Assembly: GCA_963824985.1 (NCBI GenBank)
Contig: CAWGRQ010000042.1
Span: 10,392 to 74,391, forward strand
Direction of reading: 5' to 3'
Length of the DNA: 64,000 nucleotides
Source of the DNA: JAFNAG01 sp963824985
GTDB taxonomy: Bacteria > Acidobacteriota > UBA6911
The notes below the pieces were generated by a model that saw nothing but the letters and a program-made list of their open reading frames with translations, did no database searches and had not been told where the DNA came from. The position numbers and the translations under genes were made by a program. Positions within the stretch are counted from its first letter, which is position 1. The number at the start of each line of letters is the position of its first letter. Shown here piece after piece: positions 19,151 to 27,100 of this stretch.

Positions 19151-20275
19151 ATGCGACTTTCCCATGCCATCCTGCTGGTGTTGGTTCTGGCTGCCCCCCT
19201 GCACGCGCAATCCGATCTCGCCTTCCCCCAGATAGCGGTCGGGGGGATTCCGGCCTACGAAACCGTACTCCAGATCACCAACGAAGTCGAAACCAGCAAT
19301 CCGATCCTGATCCGCGTCTATCAGGGATGGCTGGCGGGCTCGGCCAATGGGACAGCGCTGCCGGTCCGGTTTGACGGCGGGGCTCCGACGGCAACGAGCA
19401 GCGTGACCCTGGCCCCGTTTCAGGAGTACACCACCATCCTGACCGGCACCGGCGCCGGCATGATGAACGGGTGGGTGCGGGTACAGTCCACGATCACGGG
19501 AGGAAAGATATCGGGAAATGTCATTTTCCGGCAACGCAGCGGAGCCGCGCTGGTCGATACGGTGGGGAGCACGACTCCGCAGCGTTTCCGCCTGGCCATC
19601 GTTCAGCTGGACACCCGCGAAGCCGGCAGCGACGCGGGACTGGCTTTTGTCAACGCGGACAATTCCCCGATCGTGGTCACGCTGGATCTCTTCAAAGGAC
19701 AGGATCCGGCGGCATCATCTCTGCCGGTCATGCTGCAGCCGAACCAGCATTATGCCAGGCTCCTGTCGGAGATGTTCCCGACTTTCGGGAATCAGCAAGG
19801 CACGCTGGTGATCGAGGCCGCGCCCAACCGCGCCCTATCCTGCCTGGCCTTGCGCATCGACGGGGGCCACCTTACCAGCATTCCCGTGCGACCGCTCGGT
19901 TTCAGCTTCGCCTATTCCGTGACCAGCGACGCGGGCGCGACCCTGGAGACCGGATCCTGGATGTTCGATCTGGTCGGCTTCAACCTGATCGGCTCCGGAA
20001 AGATAGAATCCCCTGCGGCCGCTGAATTGTCCGAGGTCACGGGCAGCTGGGTCGGCACGAACTTTCAATTCCGTTATCGCAAGGGTTTTCAGGATGGAAC
20101 CGTCGGGATGGTGGTGTTCAACGGCACCAGCGCGGGCCAGGAGTCTACGGTCGGCGCCGACGGCAAGGGCAAAGCGGTTACCGGCAAAGTGACCACGCTC
20201 TCCGCCGACGGCCGCATCCTATCGGTCAATAATTTCACCGCCTATCACAAATTCGGCGCCCCGCCGCCGCAGTGA
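19151..20275 (+). CDS. Secreted two-module protein, unknown function
   Basis: 374 residues with a clear signal peptide (LLVLVLAAPLHAQ). Module one (about 24-150) contains FPQIAVGGIPAYETVLQITN and GWVRVQS. Module two (about 160-255) contains AGLAFVNADNSPIVVTLDLF and closes with a LRIDGG strand. The same two-part pattern, a FPQ..GG..Y.T...I.N strand set followed by a G.A..N set, appears in the C-terminal part of the FG-GAP protein at 36.4-40.1 kb and in the fragment at 35.2-35.9 kb. It is probably an Ig-like adhesion or surface module. It lies 170 bases after the DUF1501 gene. Confidence 0.65.
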   Translation: MRLSHAILLVLVLAAPLHAQSDLAFPQIAVGGIPAYETVLQITNEVETSNPILIRVYQGWLAGSANGTALPVRFDGGAPTATSSVTLAPFQEYTTILTGTGAGMMNGWVRVQSTITGGKISGNVIFRQRSGAALVDTVGSTTPQRFRLAIVQLDTREAGSDAGLAFVNADNSPIVVTLDLFKGQDPAASSLPVMLQPNQHYARLLSEMFPTFGNQQGTLVIEAAPNRALSCLALRIDGGHLTSIPVRPLGFSFAYSVTSDAGATLETGSWMFDLVGFNLIGSGKIESPAAAELSEVTGSWVGTNFQFRYRKGFQDGTVGMVVFNGTSAGQESTVGADGKGKAVTGKVTTLSADGRILSVNNFTAYHKFGAPPPQ

Positions 20276-20302
20276 ATACCCTATTTCGGAGTTTTTGCTC
20301 AT

Positions 20303-20346
20303 ACTACCGTTGAATTTTCCGCCCGAATCGTGTCGCCGGATTCCGC
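20303..20346. repeat. Short dispersed repeat, copy 1
   Basis: 44 bases starting ACTACCGTTGAATTTT, just downstream of a stop codon. A second copy with about five differences lies at 29870-29913, again after the end of a large exported-protein gene. Confidence 0.6.
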
Positions 20347-20515
20347 TTTTTGACAAACCTTCACCTTATTGCAGTGATCGAGCGGCATTAAGTGGAGAAT
20401 CCCGTCGGAACGGGGACTGCGGGACGGAGACTGACGACGGCAACAGCTTGAAACGGGTAAACCGGATAAAACCAACTTATCGAGCGACCGCTTGTCACCG
20501 TACTTGAGTAATACG

Positions 20516-20956
20516 TCATCTGATGGCAGCGATAATCGCTGCTGGAATGCGAGGATTCTGTATTTTGGGCAACCTTTCCCGCAGAATTCCGCGAGCATAC
20601 GCGGCAGCTGCCGCATCTTTCTTGCTCTTCGTGCCCGAGATCATCGCCTCAAAGGCCTCGTCCGTGCCGATTCTCTTCAATCCATCAGTTGCTTCAAGAT
20701 CTTGCTCTTCGTAATAGAGGCCTTGAATGCAAGAAATACATGCAGGATCGGCAAAGAAGGTCATTACGTATGCTGTCTCGGTTGGGAAAAAACCACGTTT
20801 ACGAGTATCCCGAGCCTGCCGCAACAATCCTTCACAACGGCGCATTAACTCCGGAGCGTTGCGAGGGAGAATGTCGAAAGTGCGGAGCGCATCCTTTTTG
20901 GTATGGATAACCTTCCCCGAGAGCGTCGTGACATCTCTGCCGATCCCAATTTTCAC
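20516..20956 (-). CDS. Hypothetical protein, partner of upstream gene
   Basis: 146 residues from a GTG at 20956, 30 bases downstream of the 249-residue gene on the same strand. The protein is soluble, basic and Ala-rich, with a CISCIQG motif near the middle and an IPAAIIAAIR end. No family was recognised. The upstream frame is open back to a stop at about 20990, so the true start could be slightly earlier; AAGG is adjacent to the GTG and is not well spaced. It probably forms a two-gene unit with the gene before it. Confidence 0.5.
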   Translation of the reverse strand: MKIGIGRDVTTLSGKVIHTKKDALRTFDILPRNAPELMRRCEGLLRQARDTRKRGFFPTETAYVMTFFADPACISCIQGLYYEEQDLEATDGLKRIGTDEAFEAMISGTKSKKDAAAAAYARGILRERLPKIQNPRIPAAIIAAIR

Positions 20957-20986
20957 CTTGTAATGGCCTGAATCCCCCGAACCATG

Positions 20987-21736
20987 CTAGTTGTTACTTG
21001 GGATATGCCGCAAATTCACCAGGCGGTTGCGGCCGAAGGGGTTGTACATGGGAGTGCCGGCCATTCTCGGGTCGCCGTCCTCTGCGCAGCAGCTGAACCA
21101 CGGCCCGTTCACGTCGGCCGGAATATGGCCATCCCCTACCGGCTTGTCGTCCTGGACCAGATAGCGGATTACCTCGACTATATCAAAGCCTTTCTCGACG
21201 TCTGCTCGCTTCAGCACGATGTCGCGCAAGCCCAACACGTGCATCCCGACCGTCCAGATGTCTGTGTTGCCTTGGACGATGCCGACAATCGCGAAACTCA
21301 AAGCGTCGGCGCCGCCATCTTCGGTCATCTTGATCCAAAGCTCGCCGCCATGAGCCAGCGCGCTGTTATCGATGAATACACCCGCCCCGCCAGCCCGCAC
21401 CATGGCCGCTCCGGCTTTCATGATCGTCCGCGCAGCTTCCATCGATCCTCCATTGCCGCTGAGCGTCACGTTAACCGTATAGTGGTCCGCCGTGGCCAGT
21501 TCTTCCTCGGTCGGCGGCCGCCGGCAGGCGGAACGGAAGATTCCGGGAAACCGGTCATCGGGCGGCAAGAACCCCAAGTCGAACCGCGCACCATCCGGCA
21601 AGATCAGCGCCTCCGTCGTCACACGCCAGCCATCCGGCAATCGCTCGATCAGATCCCTCGGATGCGACCACCGGCCGGGAATCCGGAGGTCGACGATGAT
21701 TGAATGGGCGTGTTCGTTCATCTGAAATTTTGGCAT
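20987..21736 (-). CDS. Hypothetical protein, DUF4261-like
   Basis: 249 residues starting MPKFQMNEHAHSIIVDL. A central region (RAGGAGVFIDNSALAHGGELW) and the later MHVLGLRDIVLKRADVE and DGHIPADVNGPWF stretches have the feel of DUF4261/suppressor-of-fused-like proteins, but this is a memory-based, tentative match. There is no signal peptide or membrane segment. The gene for a 146-residue unknown protein follows after 30 bases. The pair could be an orphan polymorphic-toxin immunity-type unit, but nothing here proves that. Confidence 0.6.
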   Translation of the reverse strand: MPKFQMNEHAHSIIVDLRIPGRWSHPRDLIERLPDGWRVTTEALILPDGARFDLGFLPPDDRFPGIFRSACRRPPTEEELATADHYTVNVTLSGNGGSMEAARTIMKAGAAMVRAGGAGVFIDNSALAHGGELWIKMTEDGGADALSFAIVGIVQGNTDIWTVGMHVLGLRDIVLKRADVEKGFDIVEVIRYLVQDDKPVGDGHIPADVNGPWFSCCAEDGDPRMAGTPMYNPFGRNRLVNLRHIPSNN

Positions 21737-22281
21737 GCGGATTCGTTTCCCTCTCCTGCGCTTCGGATTTCGGATTGGTTCAGTCTTTCAAATAGACCTC
21801 GCTGTCGCGGCGCAAACGCATGCCCCAGTCAACCGGCCGTTGGCAGGCCGACGGAAAGCACCGTCGCTTCTCCCTCGCCAGTGAGCCGGACGACACCGCG
21901 GCCATCTTCTTGAGCAGCTTGACCCGTAGACGTCGGTTTCCACATCTATATTGTTTCGCGAGGCGTGGATTGATTTCAGGGAAAATTCGCGCAGGGGAAA
22001 CGGATATCGATGGCAAAGGTGCTGCGAGCAGCGGGCTGCGGCCACCTGAAGCCAAATCAGGCTGCCAACTACAGTGACTTTCGCAACGGCGAATGGCGAG
22101 TTGACAAAGACGTCGTCGCGAAGCGCCTCGGCGAGGGCGTCGTCTCTCGTCATCAGGAAAGCGATTACGAACAGGACCGCGAAGAAGAGCCAGGTCTGGA
22201 CGCGGCGCAGCGGGTAGCCGAGCTCGAAAACACAGTCTGCGTTAACAGGAAAGTGTTATTTTCATCCTCTATGCGACGACT
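21737..22281. other. Intergenic region before the sigma factor gene
   Basis: 545 bases without a well-supported gene. On the minus strand at about 21790-22240 one frame contains a hydrophobic run (QTWLFFAVLFVIAFLM) after a charged stretch and then a polar tail. This could be the remnant of a small membrane protein, but it has no clear start codon and frame breaks follow. Confidence 0.35.
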
Positions 22282-22764
22282 ATGGACACCCACGAATTCG
22301 AAAAGCTCTACAAGAATCAGTTCGATTGCGTTTATCGCTACTCGCTGGCGCTCACGGGGAATCCCGCCTCCGCTGAGGAAATCACTCAGGAAGCGTTCGC
22401 CCGGTTGCTGCGCAACGGGTTTCAGGCGAAAACGATCGACCGCCCGGAAGCATGGCTAATGCGGGTTGCCAGAAACCTGGCGATCGAGACCTTTCGGGAG
22501 CGCGCGAGGGACACTGGCGAGCATTCAGCAGCGAATTCCAAGACTCCCGAACAGCTGCTCCTGGGTAATGAGATCCTGCGGCGGATCCTGCATTCTCTAT
22601 CGAAACCTGCCGTATCCCAGCGGGAATGCATAGCCCTGCGCGAATTCGGCGGTCTCAGCTATCTGGAGATTGCCGGAATCCTGGACACGAACATCGACCA
22701 GGTAAGAGTTCATTTGTTCCGCGCACGCCAGCATCTCAAGCAGGAGTTGGAGGATCTAACATGA
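22282..22764 (+). CDS. ECF RNA polymerase sigma factor
   Basis: 160 residues. Region 2 (about 8-75) includes the -10 recognition helix region with EEITQEAFARLLRNG and AWLMRVARNLAIETFR. Region 4 (about 105-158) carries the helix-turn-helix LSYLEIAGILDTNIDQVRVH followed by LFRARQHLK. It directs RNA polymerase to a small regulon. ECF genes are normally cotranscribed with an anti-sigma gene; a start codon overlapping its TGA (ATGA) is present, but that gene is broken after a few codons, so the factor may be unregulated or inactive. Confidence 0.93.
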   Translation: MDTHEFEKLYKNQFDCVYRYSLALTGNPASAEEITQEAFARLLRNGFQAKTIDRPEAWLMRVARNLAIETFRERARDTGEHSAANSKTPEQLLLGNEILRRILHSLSKPAVSQRECIALREFGGLSYLEIAGILDTNIDQVRVHLFRARQHLKQELEDLT

Positions 22765-22898
22765 ATATGGACTGCCCGCATCACTCGCAGCCAACTGCGG
22801 GCGCCCGGAGGCGGCGCAGAACGATTTATTCAACCTTGAACCTGCCAGTCAGGCCGAGATCCTCCAGGATCCGGCGTAGCTCAGTCTCCAGGGCCTGA
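22761..22898 (+). pseudogene. Anti-sigma factor gene remnant
   Basis: The ATG overlaps the sigma factor stop codon (ATGA), the usual coupling for an anti-sigma gene. The frame starts MNMDCPHHSQ, with a Cys/His cluster as in zinc-containing anti-sigma proteins, then turns Arg/Ser-rich and stops after 45 codons. From about base 22826 the DNA is the tail of a minus-strand gene, so the anti-sigma gene appears to have been replaced beyond its first 20 or so codons. Confidence 0.5.
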
Positions 22899-23460
22899 GC
22901 TGTGCCTGTTTTGACCGTCACCGAGAAATCCACGCCGGTGTTCAGTTTGGCGCCAGATCGTAGCTTCGGCAGGATCTTCGTGCCCAGGCGATTCCAAAGT
23001 TCCGGCGGCAGCGTTCCAAGAATCCTTACGGTTCGCGTTTGCTTGATCACAGAAGGTGTGATTTCGGGCGGCGGTTCATCGGGAGATTTTGTTTGTTGCT
23101 CTACGACAGGGGGCGTTGGGGTTGGCATCACCGGAGCGTTACGGTCAGGCCCTGCTTCAGAGCCTCAGCCCGTCGCTTCTTCAAGAGCACAACGCCGGTC
23201 TCGAACGTCACCTCGTCCGGGGAAAGCAGCTCACAGTGCCAAACGCGCTCATAGCTCCCATCCGGCTTCGGTCCTGAACCGAGGCCAAAATCGCCCTTTG
23301 TGACCATCTCAGCGATCCTCCCGCGCAGGATCGAATCCGGGTCCAGGCGCCTCGTCAGCATCCCGTTCAGGAAGCTTTGCCGGAGGCTTGTCAGGGACCA
23401 TGCTCCCGATTCCGCGAATGCCGTCGGCCATTTCGGCTCGATATAGGCCGCGCCTCCGGT
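22826..23460 (-). pseudogene. C-terminal remnant of a DUF499-type ATPase, frameshifted
   Basis: Two minus-strand frames together give the end of one protein. The first contains YIEPKWPTAFAESGAWSL, LRQSFLNGMLTRRLDPD and DGSYERVWHCELLSPDEV. The second starts after a Pro-rich linker and ends with PPELWNRLGTKILPKLRSG and a short helix-rich tail. This matches, from memory, the C-terminus of DUF499 AAA-type proteins, which travel with DNA methylases and helicases in defence islands. The ATPase core is absent, and the frames meet near 23130 at a CGGTGATG. It is a fragment, not a working gene. Confidence 0.6.
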
Positions 23461-23612
23461 TTGAGCAGCCGGGATGGAGATTCCCCCGGATTTCCGCCGT
23501 GGCCTCTTGGCTCTCCAGCACTCCCGCAAATTTTTCCCAAGGAAACAGGATTGACGGTTTATAATGCCCCTGCCATCCGTCATTTCATGCTGATGTCATA
23601 TCGGAGGGCCAA

Positions 23613-23744
23613 ATGCCCGGGATCGGCCGGAAGGTTTCAAACTACCAAATTATTGAGTAGCCGGGACAGGAAGGAATGGGCGAGATCTATCGTGCCCATG
23701 GCGCGAGACTGGATCGGGAAGTTCCCGTCAAGGTTCTACCCTAA
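23613..23744 (+). pseudogene. N-lobe fragment of a Ser/Thr protein kinase
   Basis: An ATG with GGAGG upstream starts MPGIGRKVSNYQIIE, then a TAG. The same frame continues PGQEGMGEIYRAHG, LDREVPVKVLP and stops at TAA. This is the glycine-rich loop and VAIK-type lysine region of a bacterial Pkn-type kinase (typical form LGQGGMGEVYRA..LDREVAVKVL). Only about 43 codons remain, and the in-frame TAG replaces the expected residue after IIE. The similarity ends exactly where the double-hairpin repeat at 23745 begins. Confidence 0.75.
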
Positions 23745-23789
23745 CCCCGGGCTCACGCCCGGGGCTATCCTCTTCCGGCCCTTCGGGCC
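23745..23789. repeat. Double-hairpin repeat, copy 2
   Basis: CCCCGGGC-TCAC-GCCCGGGG (23745-23764), a 12-base spacer, then GGCCC-TTC-GGGCC (23777-23789). Loops and spacing equal those of the copy at 14191-14235, while both stems differ by paired changes. It follows directly after the kinase fragment. Confidence 0.8.
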
Positions 23790-23928
23790 TGGATTGGAGT
23801 TTCGCGACAGAAACCAGCTAATTCCAATGTGGCGACGTCCGACCGTTTTTGCGATGAAACTGGAAAAAGGTTGGTGTCCTCGTATTTCCCGGGGACCTCT
23901 CATTCCCCGCTGAAGGAGACGCAAGGCC

Positions 23929-26842
23929 ATGCCAAGAATCCGAACGCTCATCCTCATGGCCTTTTCGCTTGTGCTCACGCTGCAGGCGGCGCCCTTCCGT
24001 GCGGCACCCGAGGACAAGCGCCCGATCGAACTGGCGGACATCATGGCCTGGCGCCACGTGAATGCGTGGGCGCTGTCGGACGACGGCGTCTGGTTCGCGT
24101 ATCACATCGGTCCAACCGAAGGAGACGGAGAGTTCGTCTTCCGGCAGACGCAGTCCGACAGGGAGTTCAGGTTCCCGGCCGGCGAGGTCGCCGGGAGGCC
24201 CGCCGCCCCGACGTTCTCGCGGGAGGCGAAGTTCGGCGCCTTCACAATTTACCCGACGCACGCCGAAGCCGCGCAGCTGAGACGACAGCGCCGTCCGCTC
24301 CAGAACAGGGTCGGCGTCGTAAACCTCGATACGGGGGACAAGGTTGAAGTGCCGAGGATTCGGAGGTTCGTTCTGGCGCCCGGCAACGGCGGCTGGATCG
24401 CGATGCACAAGTACGCCGATGCACCGGGTGGGGCCGCTCCCACGGCGGCGGCAAGGCCCCCGGCCCAGGGCACCGACCTGCTGCTGCGCGAGCTGGCGAC
24501 GGGTCAGCAGATCGTCATCGGGAATGTCTCAGATTTTGCCTTCGACAAGAACGGGCGGTTTCTCGCCTGGACAGTCGGCACGGTGGACAAGGCCGGCAAC
24601 GGACTGCAGGTGCGCGACATGGGCACCGGTGCAATCCGGTCGCTCGAATCGGACGACCGTGCGACGTATTCGCGAATGTCGTGGAGCGAGGACGGCGAGA
24701 GCCTGTCGCTGCTGAAAGCCCTCGAGGATCGAACGCCGGGCACGTTCCGATACTTCGTGATGGGCTTGACGGGATTCGGGGCCGCCACCCCGCAGAAGAC
24801 CGTGTTCAATCCCGCGACCTCGCCCGACTTTCCTGCCGGCATGATGGTGAGCCCGAACCGGAATCCCACGTGGTCCGCCGACCGCTCGGCGCTCCTGTTC
24901 GGCATCCAGAGTTCGACCCGAGCCTCGCAGTTGCCTGCGGCGTCGCAGACGCGCGACCGCAGCGCGGGAGCGGATCCCAGGAGCGCCTCGGCGGCGCCCG
25001 CTGTCGGGGCCGACGACACGCCCGCAGAGGAGAAGGTCGATCTCGTGCTTTGGCATTGGCAGGACAAGCGGCTGCAATCGCAGCAACAGGTGCAGGAATC
25101 GACCGACCGGAACTTCAGCTACCTCGCCGAGTACCGGCCGGCCGACCGGAAGTTCATCCGCCTCGCCGACGAGCGCATGACCGACGTGGCGCCGGCACCC
25201 GGCAATCGATTCGCGATCGGACGCGACGACGATCCGTACGAGCTGATGGCCAATCTCGACGGCAAGCGTTTCCAGGACATCTACCTAGTCGATTTGGCCA
25301 CTGGCAAGCGGACGCTCGCCCTCAGGAAATCGCGCTGGACCTACGGGCCCTCACCCACCGGCACACATTTTCTCTACTACGAAGACGGCAACTTCCACAC
25401 GTATGACATGACGACGGGTCAGGCGACCAATATCACGAAAAACGTCCCGACTTCGTTCGTCGACGTCGAGGACGATCATGCCGTCGTCAAGCCGCCGACG
25501 CAGTCGTTCGGGTGGTCCTCGGACGGGAAGGTTCGTTCTCCTCTCGGACGACTGGGACATCTGGCAAGTCCCGGTGGACGGGGGTACGGCGACAAACCTT
25601 ACTCTGACCGGCAGGAAAGAGCAGATTCGATGCCGGCGGCCGCTCCTTCTCGACCCTGATCAGCGGGGCTTCGACCTGTCGAAACCGATCTATTTCGAGC
25701 TGTACGGCGAGTGGACGAAGAAGGGCGGCATCGGCCTCATCGAGCCCGGCACGCCCGGTGCAAGACGGCTTGTATGGGACGACGCCACCTACGCGGTGCC
25801 TGCGTTGATGAAGGCCAGAAAGGCGGACGTGTACATCCATTCGCGCCAGACCTCGACGGATCCTCCCGATTTCTACGTGACCGATGCGAAACTGACCGCC
25901 TCCAGGCGGATCACAAACCTGTCCGCGGGGACCGAACCCTTCCTCTGGTCGAGCGGGTCGATCCTCGTCGACTATGTGAGCACGAAAGGGGACAAATTGC
26001 AGGGCGCCCTTTTCCTGCCCGCCAACTATGAAGAGGGCAGGTCTTACCCGACGGTCGTGAACATCTACGAGAAGATGTCGGCGAACCTGCATGCCTACAC
26101 GCGACTCACGCAGCCGAACCCGACGAACCTCAACAAGGCGCTCTATACGAGTCGGGGATACGCCGTGTTCCTCCCGGACATCACATACAAGCTCGACGAC
26201 CCGGGAATGTCGGCCGTTTGGTCGGTCGTGCCGGCCGTCAAGGCAGCGATCGCGACCGGCGTCGTCGATCCCCGACGCATTGGCATCATGGGGCACTCGT
26301 GGGGGGGCTACCAGACCGCGTTCCTCGTCACCCAGACGGATCTCTTCGCAGCCGCCGTGGCAAGCGCTCCGATCACTGACTTCATCAGCATGTACTCGCT
26401 GATCTACAAGGCAACCGGAACCGCCAATAGCGTCGTTGCCGAGAGCACCCAGGGACGCTTCACCGCCTCCCCTTGGGAGAACCTGGAGCCGTACCTGCGC
26501 AACTCCCCGGTGCTCTTCGCGAAGAACGTGAAGACGCCGCTCCTGATGCTGCACAACGACAAGGACGGCGCCGTCGATTTCACACAGGGCGTCGAGTTCT
26601 ACAACGCGCTCAGGCGGCTCCAGAAGCCCGTGGTGATGCTCGAGTACCCGGGCGAAACGCACGGCCTTGCAAAGCGCCCTAACGGAAAGGACTTCATGGC
26701 ACGCGTGCAGGAGTTCTTCGATCACTACCTGCAGGGCAAGCCCATGCCGGACTGGTACAAGAACGGCGTGCCGTGGCTTGAGATGGAGGACCACCTGAAG
26801 TCGCGACAGGCGAAGAAGGCCACCGACCCGGCCGGACGATAA
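23929..26842 (+). CDS. Secreted S9 family peptidase, one frameshift
   Basis: The first frame (23929 to about 25535) encodes a signal peptide (MPRIRTLILMAFSLVLT, ending near AAPFRAAPE) and an N-terminal beta-propeller of roughly 530 residues. The second frame (about 25535-26842) continues the propeller and the catalytic alpha/beta-hydrolase domain. The join is at GACGGGAAGGTTCG, where deleting one G restores SDGKFVLLSDDWDIWQ. Catalytic residues are visible: Ser in GHSWGGYQ (near 26299), Asp in LHNDKDGAVDF, His in GETHGLAKR. The full protein would be about 970 residues. A single-base sequence error is as likely as a true inactivating mutation. Confidence 0.88.
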
Positions 26843-27100
26843 GCGGTCGAGAACCGCGTCCGCCGTCCGCTTGCTCCATTGACTGACGGAGTGCCGCGGA
26901 TCCGGCTTCCTCTTATCCCCAGGTTCAGCGCGCCTCGTCGTTATCGTTTGTGAACAATCCGGATTAGGCATGCGCAGTGTAGCGCGCGGAATCTGGGAAC
27001 GACCGGCTTCCAATCTTCTATCCCGCATGATCGTTTTTGGTTATGATTGCATCCATAAGAGAGAAAGATCTTATCTGCAGCAGGCTGGAGGAACATCCAG

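Noticed and set aside
25487..27028. 513-codon minus-strand frame opposite the S9 peptidase
   Set aside because: It covers the peptidase's catalytic part in antisense and is an Arg/Val/His string with no motif.
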